A DNA stretch of 64,000 nt from Anthostomella pinea (GCA_963556695.1 CAUWAG010000020.1:496001-560000), one strand, 5' to 3'; positions 33,821 through 44,838 are shown, counted from the stretch's first letter. Made by a program: numbers and translations. The notes: generated from the letters alone by a model not told the origin.

Positions 33821-35350
33821 TGCGAGTCTGGTGAATAGACTTTGATGGTCTTTGAACAGAGTGAGTGCACGGTGTCGTAAATCACCAGTCAAGATGCCGG
33901 ATACTTGGCACATCTTATATAATGGCATTTCGTTGACACGGGCAGCCTATATCACATGGCGTTATTAGCACCTTATCTCGTTCGCGATAATATGGCAGGG
34001 CTCAGAGAGCCACCGCAAGCGAAGTCATAGAGGTATAGTCACATTCACTGCGGGACAACAGCGACCGGTTCCACTTGTGGAAGTCGAACTATCCAGGGAC
34101 TGGCCTCTTGGGCGCCGGTGGGTTGCAGGCTGATAAGGTGTTGCATTGGGCGGTGTTTTTCCTCAATACAGGTCGCCTGAGTACGTTTGGAGGCCGTCCG
34201 ATGTGACGCTGTTCCTGGTCAGGTTCGGCACATCCCCCAGAATCTGCAGAGATCTCCCGCAATCCACAGGGCATCGAACGGGTTGGCCAGTTACAATCAC
34301 AAAGCGGCATAGATAGCAGGCTCGCATGTGAGAAGCGTATTTGCGTCTGCGGAGCTTTCCTTGCCCATCCAGTCATTTGCGATATCAAGATCTACTCATG
34401 CGATGTTGACAATCCCTTTTCTAAACAGGCCCCAGAATTCAAGCTGGCCTCATACGGGGATCTACGACCGTTCGAATGACGCTGGCTCTCAAGGGAAGTC
34501 ATGAAGTACTGGGACGACGCACATATGGATGAACATTTTCGACGATTCACTGACATGTACCCTCTAAGCTTGAGTTAGACAGAACAGTTCACGAAACCTC
34601 GAATGCAATTTCAGTCTGGCACATGTGCGGGCAACATCAGGGGCAACGGGCTGATGGTGCATGAAGGATGTAAGCCTTCTGTAAGAGCTGTTTTCAGCTG
34701 AGGACTGAATCTGACAAGCCACCAAGAGGCACAGATGAGGTCAGAAAAAAGGTACCGTAAGCTGACTCAAGGGTCATAACCTGTCACCTGCCACTTTTGC
34801 AAGATCGCAAAATCACAGGGTACCTCTTCTGCCTTACCCATCGCATGTGCACCTTCAACATTCCCTGTGGATTATGAGTACAGACTCGTCACAGCACTGC
34901 GGCGACATGCTAGAGACAGAACGTGGCGAACCATGTGTTGTGGGCTTCCAAACACCGAATCCTAACTGTGGCTTACCCACCATGATACCGTTAATCTATC
35001 GTTCCTGGCCGGTGATGGAGTGGGTGGCGTCGGACGATTTAAATAGCATCTCTCGGTTCATGCGACCAACGTCAAATCATCATCAATGACTTTGACTTCC
35101 GGCGACTAGTGATGGTGGACCTTGAGCTTCTAACATTGCCAGCAAACAACTACACTATCATTATTAACAGACTAACTTGCTACATTATCATTACCAAGCA
35201 ATCCTGCTACTTCAATGCTTTGACAATCCTAGTCTGGGGGTTTGCTCAAGCGTGTATCTGCCTCGCCTCTGTACCAATGCTTCAAGCCAAAACCCGAAAC
35301 TCACCGTGTGGACTCACTCTCCACCAAGACTCACATACTGTCTCAACAAC
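33821..35350. other. intergenic region
   Basis: No supportable gene. The part next to 33820 should be the promoter of the secreted protein. Frames at 34089-34388, 34847-35089 and 35109-35405 show no family features. Confidence 0.45.
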
Positions 35351-36175
35351 TCACTTCGATTCTCCGACTCGTTTACCACCGCTGCCCGAGTCTTCGCTCC
35401 CATGACGTCCCACCGGCTCCACCGGCTGGGTAACATAATAGTCCGGATCGTTGTTCTCCTCGCTTGCCTTCGCCGCGTTGTACCGCTTGAAGGCGCTCTC
35501 GACGAGGAGACCAACCTCTTTCCTATTGCGCCCGATGACACCCACCGCAAGTAGAGATTCGGTCTCTTCGATCCAGTCTTGCAGCCTCCGGTATCCGATG
35601 CGGTCTTTCCCGAGCTTCTGTGGCTGGCCCGAGCCTTTGATGAGAGCAAGCACGCCGGCGAGGATGGTGTTGACCGCGCCGAGGATGGTGATGGCCAGTT
35701 CGTATCGCGCGGCCGTCGGGCCCAGTGCTGTCAGAGCCGCGCCGATGATGATTTGCGCAAAGTAAACGATATAGAGGAAAGCTTGCAGCAAAGCATGTTG
35801 CGTGAACTTGGTCGTTTGGGCTTCTATTACCGAGCGGTAAATTCCGATAGCAGAACGTCGTCCCTCTTCCAGCGTGCCCGCTTCGGCCGCCTCGCGGTGG
35901 TAGTTGATCCCCAATGCTTTCCTGAAGATAATGAGGTTCTCGTCGTTATTGCTGCGTATGGGCAAACCGGCCGGTGCTCCCCATGATAGTGCCGTGTCCG
36001 CCTTCCGTGGAGTGATGGGCGTGAGGTTTGTCTGGATCGGCTTCGGTGCTATAGTCGCGGTTGCCGCGTCTGGGGCTTGGGATTTGGGTCCTGTAGGCAT
36101 AGCGGGTGTTTGCGAAGTGGGTGCCTTTGTCGTCTGAGTGAGGAGAGGAGAGTTGACGTCTTTGACAGCGGACAT
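35351..36175 (-). CDS. fungal SLATT-domain two-TM protein
   Basis: A single-exon protein of 274 aa. Residues 1-75 are Pro/Thr/Ala-rich and probably disordered. Residues about 95-235 fit the fungal SLATT domain (SMODS and SLOG-associating 2TM effector): a helical lead with YRSVIEAQTTKFTQHALLQ, two hydrophobic helices (FLYIVYFAQIIIGAALTALG and ELAITILGAVNTILAGVLAL), then IKGSGQPQK and RRLQDWIEETE. The tail is acidic/polar. In bacteria SLATT proteins are predicted membrane effectors of nucleotide-sensing conflict systems; fungal members are uncharacterised. No SMODS or SLOG partner lies nearby in this window. Confidence 0.72.
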   Translation of the reverse strand: MSAVKDVNSPLLTQTTKAPTSQTPAMPTGPKSQAPDAATATIAPKPIQTNLTPITPRKADTALSWGAPAGLPIRSNNDENLIIFRKALGINYHREAAEAGTLEEGRRSAIGIYRSVIEAQTTKFTQHALLQAFLYIVYFAQIIIGAALTALGPTAARYELAITILGAVNTILAGVLALIKGSGQPQKLGKDRIGYRRLQDWIEETESLLAVGVIGRNRKEVGLLVESAFKRYNAAKASEENNDPDYYVTQPVEPVGRHGSEDSGSGGKRVGESK

Positions 36176-37426
36176 GATGAATTGATCTTATGTACCGACA
36201 CCGTTCAAGAACGAAGTCTTTCGGGGTGGTCAAGGAGTTGCGGACGCTGGTTCGTGGCACTTGGAGTTTACGTCCAGTTCGAAGGTGAGAGTCTGTCCTC
36301 AACAGGGGCGGCCTCACATATTAATATGTCAGTGGACTCGGATGTGAGACGTTTTGCGCGCCGTAGGCCAAGACAAAGATGCCAGGATTTGCTACACCAG
36401 AACCTCTGCTCAGCCCAGTTCTACGGCACGAGACTTTACAGCACGAGACTTTACAGCACGAGACTCTCATCTCACGCACCACTTGGGCACAGTGATCAAA
36501 TCCTATGTGATTGCTGACGCCACATATGAATCCAACGAGTCCGGACTTGCCGTTGTTGGTCCTTTGGTGACTGGCAACAGCCTCGTCAGGATGGGGCTGA
36601 AGGAATTCACCGTACTCGAAAGAATGCTGTCCAATCAAGTGTCCCACACTGGGATAAAATCCTCCTAGAGTGATGCCTACATTGTCTGGAGCCTAAAATA
36701 TCACTATCCCGCCCATGTAACCGAGTCAGCCTCATAATATCCGCAAGCGGTACTCGTAAGCACTGAGTGTGACATGTGTGACGAGCTGCAAAGAAAGTCC
36801 TACATTCAGCTCAGACAAGGCACCCGCCTCGGCTCCAGGGCACGTATAAATCGCCTTGGTTACACGTTGACAGATTGTCCAGGCTACAAAAATCTGTCGA
36901 GGATACATACTCAACGCACTCACACTGCCGTGGCCACCGTGGCTCATATCGAGGCAAAGCCATGTGCAAGCACCGCCATATCTCACGTTTCTTACATAAT
37001 ATCTTATCGCATACTCTTGCCTGAATCCTAAGTTGGGCTGCCTTCTTCGTGGAGCAGGCTCCGACCACCGCTTGATATAAGCAAGACAGTGATATCTGAC
37101 CTAAGCACACACCGATGGCTATCCATTCAAGTGGGCACTAGTCAACTCCAAATTATAACTACCATACGAAGAAGAGGAACGAAGTATGGTCCGGAGTATA
37201 TACCAGGAACGGCACGTGGAAGGACGCAACTAATATTTGACTTTTGGAGGGGATGTAAATGACCTTAGCCACGGGTGATTCTCTGGCACACCATAAGCAG
37301 CCAAACGCGCTGGCGATGGTTATTGCGACTCAGTCAGGCCTCTTACTCAGATAATACTTGGCAAAAGTTCTCGCAAGGGTCGAGTACCTCAGCTGACATG
37401 TTACCGCCGCCTTCCCCGTCTCGGGC
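36176..37426. other. intergenic with a short tandem repeat
   Basis: No gene is recognised. A 15-bp unit (GCACGAGACTTTACA) is repeated almost three times at 36425-36467. The part next to 36176 is upstream of the SLATT gene. Confidence 0.5.
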
Positions 37427-37968
37427 TTAATTGCGCATTGGAAACCTCATAAGACCGTCCTGGGTCTGCCAAGACACATCCAGCGTCTTCCACTTTGCAA
37501 TGGGGAACCCTCGTAGAGCACCATACAGCTTTAGACAGGACTCGCGTTCTCTCCGGTGGTTCCACTCGGCGAGGATGCTATCGCATCTGACCACTGTGTC
37601 CCTCGCTAATTCGATGAACGCATTGAGCTTGATCCATTCCCCAGGACCCAGCCTGGCTGTTTTCTGAAGCATCTTCAGCCACGTGTACCGAATGATAATC
37701 CATACATCTTCCGTCGTGGCACCCGCCATGTGGAGGGTGAGCCATATCTGATCCCACAGTCGCATGCAAGGGCGCGTATGTGACGATTTTCCGATTGTAT
37801 CTGCCGTCTTGCAGACTGCCCCTGAAGGGCTGCCAGGTCTTGTACTATGTCGCGATAATCGGCATCGGTAGGCGCGTAATTGCTTCCTTGTTCGGCCCTC
37901 CTTGGCCATCCCGCTCGGAACCGATCACTCCACCCTGGCGACTTCGCAATAGGTGTCCAGGGGTCCAT
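37427..37968 (-). pseudogene. hypothetical protein, probably frameshifted
   Basis: Two minus-strand frames abut. The first (from the ATG at 37968) includes DADYRDIVQDLAALQGQSAR; the second contains LWDQIWLTLHMAGATTEDVW and ends MRFPMRN at 37427. They overlap at about 37760, and a one-base shift there joins IRALACD to LWDQIW smoothly. No GT-AG pair of normal size achieves this, so a frameshift is more likely than an intron. No family is recognised. Confidence 0.35.
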
Positions 37969-38477
37969 ATCGAAATCAGAAGTCTCGTCAATGGAGAAGC
38001 TGCGAATATTTGGCTGCTGTTGGAATGATAGCTTACTTGGATTACCTTTCTCTCCTGCGTCATGGTGACCGTACCCGTGGCGCTCCTTTGTTGGCTTGGC
38101 GCTGCTTCACTTTCCGGATCCGGCGGCGCGGCGACAAATCGTGCAAGTAGATGACTTTCATTCTCTTGGCTGTCTGCTTGATCGTGCACGGTATTCAGAT
38201 GGCCATCGACACCACCCCGAGAGAGCTACTTTAAGATCGTGTTGGATCCCCTGTGACTGCGCTCGCCCACATGATGACAAGGGGGTATTGGTGCGATAAT
38301 AAGGTTTATCACCCGATGCGCATTGCCCGCTGATTGTCTACCATCGACATAGTCCAGTCGCTGCGAGAACGGGTCCGTCGCATCTATTCATTCCCCTGCT
38401 CATCATCAAACGGCTGTGACCATCCTCCTCAGCTATGTCCCCGTCTCGGTCCTCATCAGGAGTTCTTGCAGGTGGGG

Positions 38478-38525
38478 CTAGGGTTAGGGTTGAAGTGAGG
38501 GCTAAACCTTAACCCTAACCCTAAG
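38478..38525. repeat. head-to-head interstitial telomeric repeats
   Basis: The plus strand reads TAGGGTTAGGGTT (38479-38491), a 17-bp spacer, then TTAACCCTAACCCTAAG (38509-38525). TTAGGG is the standard telomere repeat of filamentous ascomycetes. The order TTAGGG then CCCTAA is the one expected from two chromosome ends joined head to head. Only about two units remain on each side. The right edge coincides with the point where the hydrolase pseudogene loses similarity. Confidence 0.85.
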
Positions 38526-39480
38526 CAACTCTTCACATCGCTTTCCACGTTGTGCAACTCAGGTGGGTTTATCTGGTTATCAGCAGAGTTGACCGCCATC
38601 AAAAGCACTCGCATCTTGTGGAGTCCAGGCCTTGGATCGTAGTCATGAGACGCATCCAGTGCATACAGAAGATCCTTAGCATCAGCCGACTCAAGGTTGG
38701 ATCGAACCGACGAACCTGGTCCTTGAGCCACCGATCCGCTGCGTCCCGCGTGGGACTTCCGAGCTAATACTGTAAAGGCGCCGAGTCCATGATGGTCAAG
38801 ACATGCATGGATGCCGTGAGCCCCGTCCGAGGCGGCGCATCTGCTGTATACTCGGCCTCTTTCCATGCCGGATCCAATCAGATAGGGTCCATGATCATCT
38901 TACGCCACATCCTATTGCGACACGAGATCTGTACCGGCTGCGACGCAAGAGGCATGGGCGCGTCCATGAAACACGGGTACCTCTCTCCCCAGAGCCAGGT
39001 GTGCATCCTGCCCATCGAGGTTCCCATCACCAACCGCAGGTGGTTGACGCCCAGGTGATCGGTCAGCAGGCGGTGAGCTGCGCGGACCATGTCGCTATAG
39101 CGGGAGCGTGGGAACTTGGTTCGGAGACCGCTGCTCGGCTTCCTGGACTCGCCATGGCCGATGCCGTCCCTCATGACGATAAAATACCTCGTGGCATCCA
39201 TGAGCTGGCCCGGGTTGAAGACCTGGGCGGCGAAGTTGTCATCGAGGAAGTTGTCGCTGGACCTCCCGTGCCGTGCATGATCAGGACCGCGTTCAATGAT
39301 TTGCCATCTGCGGACAAGTTGAGGCTGCTGCCGACGGTTTGATAGTGGAGGCGGAGCTCCGAGATTATCTCACCCGAGTCGAATGTGAAGCTGCGGACAG
39401 TTCAATCGTCGTCCGTCGGGGTGGGCCATGTCTGTTGTGCCGAGCTCGACGGTATGAGTTCCGTCATAACGAGACCTGGA
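38526..39480 (-). pseudogene. alpha/beta hydrolase (homoserine acetyltransferase-like), heavily broken and 3'-truncated
   Basis: The minus strand keeps the course of a fungal homoserine O-acetyltransferase-like hydrolase: FTFDSGEIISELRLHYQT, NAVLIMHGTG, DNFLDDNFAAQVF, VMRDGIGHGESRKPS, the nucleophile elbow VMGTSMG, then MPLASQPVQISCRNRMWRKM, MHVLTIMDSAPLQY and VNSADNQINPPELHNVE. Breaks are TGA at 39404-39402 (tryptophan expected), a frame change at about 39262, TGA at 38880-38878, TAG at 38766-38764 (glutamine expected) and a frame change at about 38715. The expected C-terminal region with the catalytic histidine is missing because the sequence runs straight into telomeric repeats. Three nonsense codons fit G:C-to-A:T changes. 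Confidence 0.85.
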
Positions 39481-39931
39481 GATGGTTTGTGGAGCAACTC
39501 TTGGACGATGCTAGAAGCAATGAGTCACGGGCCACGTATGTGGTGGATCAGGGGTTGTCTATCTATATCCATGTCTCCATTCCCACTTATGAACCCCAGG
39601 AAAGCGGAGAACCAGGGGTTCAGCTATTCACGCTTGCGGATCACTCCGGCGACCTTGGTTCTACAACCCATTCTCTAGGCGGGGCATTGAAAATCCCAAA
39701 AGATAAGAAACTCGGTGAGCCGTCGGTTAAGTATCTGTGAGACGTTCTCCAGCCAAGAGCTTCCCATGACTGTTGTCTTGTTTCTTACGGGATACATCGA
39801 GGTACAGCGACCTCGACCCGTTGAGAACTCGCACGTTGGCTGCCCTGGTGCCCACAAATCCTCCTCGCCCTTCACGGCAGACCTCGGGAACGCTCTCCAA
39901 CGTTGTCCCAGGACATGAAACCGCTTGAACC
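39481..39931. other. upstream region of the acyltransferase gene
   Basis: This probably contains the promoter of the gene that starts at 39932. No other gene is recognised. Confidence 0.45.
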
Positions 39932-41224
39932 ATGGCAGCAACTTCGAATAATATCATCACGCTCCGGCGGCACGACCTCGACAACCTGCGGACCTTCCTG
40001 ACCGGTCTCGTCACCGTCCACCATACGTCGCTAGCCTATGGCGGCGTCGGGTCATGGAAGGTCAAGTCTGCCTGTTTCGCCGGCAACTCGCCCGTGCTCA
40101 TGGGTTTCAACATCTTCGATCAGTCATTCTTCATGGGAATGTTCTTTTGGATCTCCGGTCGCGTATCAGCGCAGTCGCTGTCGAAAACCTCGCCGTCGGC
40201 TTTCATCAAGAGTAAGCTACTGCGGCTCGGTGCGCCGGCCTTGGTGTACTCTTACGCTATCGACCCCATGATGCGCGCTGCGATGTTGACGTCTTGGAAC
40301 CTGGAATCGCTACGCGCGAGCGTGATTGCGTCATGGACTACGCCGCATGGCCTTCGTGGTCCAGTTTGGTACATTGGGACCATGCTCGCGTTCGATGTAA
40401 CGGCTGCAATAGCTACGAAGATAGGGTGGACTACCACGACCAAGGGCGACAAGGAGAGAAGCCGCATATACGGTCTCCTTTGCCGGTACGGATGGATTGG
40501 TGTGGCCGCCTCCAGCTTCCTCATCCGCTTGTGGTATCCCGTGGGGAAGACCATCCCGATACTCTCGCTCCAGCCGGCATTCTTGAGCCAGTATGTCTAT
40601 TCGTACCTACTTGGAGCCGTATCATACAAAGAGCAACAACCGCGCATCTATGCCCCTTTCGAGACAATGGACGCGTCGGTGGACCGTACACCTGGACGTA
40701 CCGAGAAAGAGTCAACCCAGTCGACCCGATCTCAAGATGGACTCATGCTGACGCCGGCACTTGTCATATCACTTTCCACTATGCTCCTCATCTTCCTCCC
40801 TGGACTGCTCATCTCGCCTGACTCATGGCTCGACTGGACCATCAAGCATTTTCCAGGCGGTTGGAACTGGACTGCCCTTATCTACGCCATCTGGAACGAG
40901 TTCTCATTTGCGGTTACGGCGCCCGCACTCATGGCATACTTCCAGCGTCACTATTCGCAAGCCACAAAGTCATCACCTTTCAGTGCTCGGGCGTCATATG
41001 CAGCGTTTCTGCTGCATACACCAGTAATTATAGGTATGACGGTTCTGGTAGATAGGCTGCTGTGCCCACAAGGGACAGCCCCGGCATGGATGAACAGCGG
41101 CGTATGGCAGATGCTTGGACCTGTAGCAATGACGCTTGGTGCCGGCTTGTTGAGTGCCTACGCGTCTTTTGAGATTGCTGGGAAGGCCTTGAGCTGGATT
41201 CCAGGACTCAAGAACATCATATAA
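39932..41224 (+). CDS. acyltransferase-3 family multi-pass membrane enzyme
   Basis: An intronless protein of 430 aa. It opens with LDNLRTFLTGLVTVHHTSLAYGG, the conserved start of the acyltransferase-3 family with its histidine, and then carries about ten hydrophobic helices (for example MGMFFWISGRVSAQSL, GPVWYIGTMLAFDVT, ALVISLSTMLLIFLPGLL). Members transfer acyl groups to sugars, glucans or small molecules at membranes; the acceptor cannot be told here. A polar loop with TPGRTEKESTQSTRSQ separates the two halves. The frame is intact. Its neighbours, an FSH1 hydrolase and a dead hydrolase, do not by themselves define a gene cluster. Confidence 0.85.
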   Translation: MAATSNNIITLRRHDLDNLRTFLTGLVTVHHTSLAYGGVGSWKVKSACFAGNSPVLMGFNIFDQSFFMGMFFWISGRVSAQSLSKTSPSAFIKSKLLRLGAPALVYSYAIDPMMRAAMLTSWNLESLRASVIASWTTPHGLRGPVWYIGTMLAFDVTAAIATKIGWTTTTKGDKERSRIYGLLCRYGWIGVAASSFLIRLWYPVGKTIPILSLQPAFLSQYVYSYLLGAVSYKEQQPRIYAPFETMDASVDRTPGRTEKESTQSTRSQDGLMLTPALVISLSTMLLIFLPGLLISPDSWLDWTIKHFPGGWNWTALIYAIWNEFSFAVTAPALMAYFQRHYSQATKSSPFSARASYAAFLLHTPVIIGMTVLVDRLLCPQGTAPAWMNSGVWQMLGPVAMTLGAGLLSAYASFEIAGKALSWIPGLKNII

Positions 41225-41345
41225 GCACTTCTAGCTTCTTGTTACATCCAGGCTAGCTCATCTACGAAGATCCATGTGACCTGATCCTGCCTCAAGAATC
41301 GTGACCGGCTCACATAAGTACAAGCTCGGGACCAATGCTGCATGT

Positions 41346-42188
41346 TCACTCTTGCTTATGTCCAGGCCAAGTGGCACGCGCAACACACCACTGCAACAAC
41401 TGTCCTATCTCAGCTACATCATCCTCTCCCTTCGGGATGACGTGTCCCTCATTATGAATGTGTATCTTCCTGATATAGGGGTCGCACAGGCCTGCCAGGT
41501 GGATCGACGTCGGCAGAAGCGGATCCTCCTTCCCCCAGATATGGACAGTCGGTATTCGTATCTTCAACTCTAGCGGGAGCCTGTTCAGGTTGATCCCAAA
41601 GCAGTCGTCCGAGTTGTACTCTGCGCGCCGTGCCTTTGCGACGTGGGTGGCTGATGGACCAGATCCTGCTTCGAGTTGATCCTCGGCCTCCTTCACGATG
41701 CGCTCTGCTTCGTTCGAAACTGGTACACCGAGGTCTTTGAGTACGTCTAGCGGGATTATTCCGCTCAGAAAGACGGCGAATCGGAATGGCAGCGGCGATT
41801 CGTGATGATACCATTGCTGGTATAACGTGTAGCTAGATACCAGGGCAGCTCCTTGCGAGAAGGCTATAACCCCGTCGTATGGCCCATTATTTTCCAGTTT
41901 CTCGTTAAGCCACGTATGTGCTGTTCGAATGTTGTTTATCGTCGGGGTTTCGTAGAACGAATATCGCGGGACTTCCCCATCCGATGGTTCTTTGGGATTT
42001 CGTAAGGGTCCATCTGGGAAATCGAATATCAAGGCGACATTCGAGCGCGGGGACTCGGTTATCGAAGCTGTAGGTGTCTGATTGTTAGCATTCTGTTCGT
42101 TTACAAGACTGTGTGTGGGAAACGTGCCTATTTCAGAGGCGAGTGTTTGCCCACTGCTTTGATGGCCGTGGAGACAGAGGATCCGCAT
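41346..42188 (-). CDS. FSH1-family serine hydrolase
   Basis: 280 aa from the ATG at 42188, where MRILCLHGHQSSG gives the typical FSH1 start; an ATG 27 bp upstream (42215) is possible. The catalytic serine lies in IAFSQGAALVSS, the acid probably in WGKEDPLLP and the histidine in HNEGHVIP. FSH1 enzymes are small alpha/beta hydrolases, related to human OVCA2, and often sit in secondary-metabolite loci. Residues about 14-42 are unusual for the family and could be an intron (GTGGGC donor, GCTAAC branch site and CTACAG acceptor, 87 bp, phase kept). The splice choice needs transcript data. Confidence 0.83.
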   Translation of the reverse strand: MRILCLHGHQSSGQTLASEIGTFPTHSLVNEQNANNQTPTASITESPRSNVALIFDFPDGPLRNPKEPSDGEVPRYSFYETPTINNIRTAHTWLNEKLENNGPYDGVIAFSQGAALVSSYTLYQQWYHHESPLPFRFAVFLSGIIPLDVLKDLGVPVSNEAERIVKEAEDQLEAGSGPSATHVAKARRAEYNSDDCFGINLNRLPLELKIRIPTVHIWGKEDPLLPTSIHLAGLCDPYIRKIHIHNEGHVIPKGEDDVAEIGQLLQWCVARATWPGHKQE

Positions 42189-43157
42189 TGCTGTCAAGAG
42201 GCTCATACAGAGCATTTTACTAGCGAGGCATGTCGGGTAAAAGCGAACATCATCCGTATTAGGGTCTGAAGGTGTCGCATTGTATGCAAAGCAATCCGCG
42301 AAGCGCTACTCTCTAATCTTCATCTCGTTGAAGCCCGGACTTCCGCCCAACGGAGTTCCGGTCGCGATCGCCACCGCGTTCGCCGATTCTGAGCTTAGGA
42401 GGAGTCATCTACTTCAAATGCGACTGTCATGAATATCAATTGATGGTGCGCAAGGTCTTATTCATTTGATTCGAGCGGTTCGCTCTGACAGTGTATATCC
42501 CGATCACTCCCAAACCCCTGAGCTTGTGTAACGAGGCCAACTAAACATCTAGGCAGCCGTAACGAAGGTGCCTTCTCTCGAATGTGAGGGTTCATTGAGC
42601 GTCAAGTCTGGTTTATGCGCAATAGTATGAACCCAAAGTCGTATAGCGATGACGCTTTCTTGCATGGTATGCTTGCACCTTGTTGCGCTGCTCACGCGCG
42701 ACGTCAGGCAGACTTTTGGTGGTTTCGACCACGCACTGACAACAAGACTGGTGCTCATCTCCTGATTAATCTTTGCACTGGTAAGTACGACATCGGAGAT
42801 TGACAGAGAGAAAGAAAGAAGTAGTCCTACTAACACCATGAATAATTCCATTCCCGTGGTTTCCACGTGTCTCCACCATTTCCTTCCAGGCGCTCGTCCC
42901 CAACAATCATGCTGGTCAATACAACAGCAAAAATTACAGCTAGAATAACGCAGGAAACAAACGAAAAAATAAAATTGAACAGGGTCCAATATGAGATGTA
43001 CCCGGAGAAGAAGAAGAGGAAGAAATGTGAGATTTCAAAGTGTTCTATTAAGGAGAGGAATTCCAGCTAATCTGGAGCGGCCAGAATGGCCCTATATATA
43101 TCCAAGATACTAAAGGAAAGGATACGTGGCCTTATATTGGCCACGTATGTGACAGAG
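42189..43157. other. intergenic region
   Basis: No gene is recognised. A 10-bp palindromic arm pair (ATACGTGGCC/GGCCACGTAT) lies at about 43122-43148. Confidence 0.45.
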
Positions 43158-43754
43158 TCACGAATGGCGATGGTGATTCTGAAGGATGACTATGGATGGG
43201 CTAACGTAGCCGAGAATCCAACAAGAAGTCGAAAATCCAGGAAGCGCTCTGCTCTTCAGAAGGGGAGACCTTTGACAGCGTGCTTGATTTTCGCATGCTC
43301 GCAGTGCTTTGATCGGAGCTGGTCTTGGCCTAGAGGGATCACCAGACTCTTTCTGGGAGATACAATCGGGAAGAGCATGGGTTTGTTGACTGCTTGGGGT
43401 CCCGCGCTGGTGCCTTACCTGTTCCTTTTTGTCTTCCTCTTTGTCCTTGATGGCTTTTCCTTGCTCTTTCATTTTCTTTGTCTGGAGCTTCTCAGTGTCG
43501 TCGAATTCTTGAAACAGAAGTCTAGCGGCCATGTCACCCTCAAACAGTCTTGCCCGAGCTAATTCTCGTGCCAAGGGCGTGCTGTTTTTCAAACTGTACT
43601 CACAATTCACCAATATGAGAGCTTCTTGTACCCGACTCTGACTGGCGCCGTACGCAAGTCGGAGGGTCCTGTATGCGTAGCCAAGATCCATCTCGTTGGG
43701 TCGATAGTCGTGTGTTGGTTTAGACGTTTGCGGTGTGAGTACCGATGCTAGCAA
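43158..43754 (-). CDS. hypothetical protein with coiled-coil segment
   Basis: A 198-codon minus-strand frame. The first 110 residues look coding: RTLRLAYGASQSRVQEALIL, ARELARARLFEGDMAARLLF and a charged KKMKEQGKAIKDKEEDKKEQ helix that may form a coiled coil. After KKEQ there is a good GTAAGG donor (about 43419), so the rest of the frame may be intron. No family is recognised. Confidence 0.4.
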   Translation of the reverse strand: MLASVLTPQTSKPTHDYRPNEMDLGYAYRTLRLAYGASQSRVQEALILVNCEYSLKNSTPLARELARARLFEGDMAARLLFQEFDDTEKLQTKKMKEQGKAIKDKEEDKKEQVRHQRGTPSSQQTHALPDCISQKESGDPSRPRPAPIKALRACENQARCQRSPLLKSRALPGFSTSCWILGYVSPSIVILQNHHRHS

Positions 43755-44039
43755 CGAGGGGGCTTACGATGCATAGAGACTGCGAGGTGTCTGTATTTAT
43801 GTTGCCATCATCCCCGACCATGCCTTCGTCCGCACTCCATCCTCTGAGGCCGCCTTAAAGCTCTTGGAACAGCAACAAAGAATCCGCAACACAATGCTTT
43901 TGTTCAGGCCACTAACGTTTAGCCATTGTTTTCCAAAGGGTGACGGGACAAGATGCTTTTGTTTCCTTTCTCACTTCCTTACAGGGTAAAATGTAACGAT
44001 TCGTCAACCTGGAATTATACCCGGTGGTTCAGCGGGCTT
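43755..44039. other. intergenic
   Basis: A short gap between two hypothetical minus-strand genes. Nothing is recognised. Confidence 0.4.
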
Positions 44040-44640
44040 TCAGATGATGGCAATCTTGCCTGGAAGCCTTTGCTCCACTCGAACTTCCGGGTCCATTCCA
44101 AACAAGCGGTAGAAATCTTCAGTCTTACTCTCCTCACGAGTAAAGGCATCCATCAAAAGTTGAGGAACTTCCTGGATGGATATGGCGTACACCGCAGCCC
44201 TGACCATCAGGCTTGCTCCGGTATTCTGCTCCGGTCCATGATGCTGGTCAAAATGCGAACGTAACAATCGCTCCTCGCAACTTTGGATTACCTCTTTGAG
44301 TATAGCGTTCACACGTTGGCATAGGTTGTGTTCACCTCCAGGGTCTGTCGCGACAAGGTCCAGTATCCCGCGCAATTTGGCCTCCTCGTGGTCTTCCTCG
44401 GTAACCGCCCCACCATAATGTTGGAATGCCCTTTTGGTCTCCGGGCGGTACCTGGGGCTGGCCTGACGGTGGGATAATCTTGTTCCATTCTTCGTCGGTC
44501 TCACGCGCTTCGTTCCACCTTCTGTGCACTTCAGAGATGATCCATGTTGCCTCCTCCACGAGATGGACAATCCTGTTATCGTCTGTAACGTTCTCACATC
44601 CGGAAGTGTGTAACAATCCCCTTCGTCACCAACGTCCCAG
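44040..44640 (-). pseudogene. hypothetical protein, frame broken; possible 3' part of the split HET gene
   Basis: The upstream portion (about 44616-44450) reads NRIVHLVEEATWIISEVHRRW and NEARETDEEWNKIIPP. The downstream portion, in a different frame (about 44460-44040), reads EEDHEEAKLRGILDLVATD, RSHFDQHHGPEQNTGASL and RLFGMDPEVRVEQRLPG before a stop. One base change of length near 44460 would join them. It lies directly downstream, on the same strand, of the HET gene cut by the transposon at 44731-48892. It may belong to that gene's 3' part or be an independent locus. No domain is recognised. Confidence 0.35.
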
Positions 44641-44730
44641 CCTGTCACCAGATCCGATATTCGATCTCTATCATCGAGGATCTTCGGCCGCCGCGCCCCT
44701 TCAGCCCATCCCTACCTTTTTTCCCAACTA

Positions 44731-44838
44731 CCCGTGCCACGCCCCACTTTATGCAGGATTCGCCCGGGCTCACCAGCTAAAGCTGGTGCTGGACACCAAA
44801 ACACCCAGATCACCAAAACACCCAGTTTTTCGATCTAT
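44731..44838 (+). repeat. left terminal inverted repeat of the outer element
   Basis: Matches the reverse complement of 48805-48892 with few differences apart from a 17-bp internal duplication (ATCACCAAAACACCCAG). Confidence 0.85.

Noticed and set aside
38478..38525. True chromosome end at the telomeric repeats
   Set aside because: Sequence continues on both sides and only about two repeat units remain per side, so this is an interstitial site.
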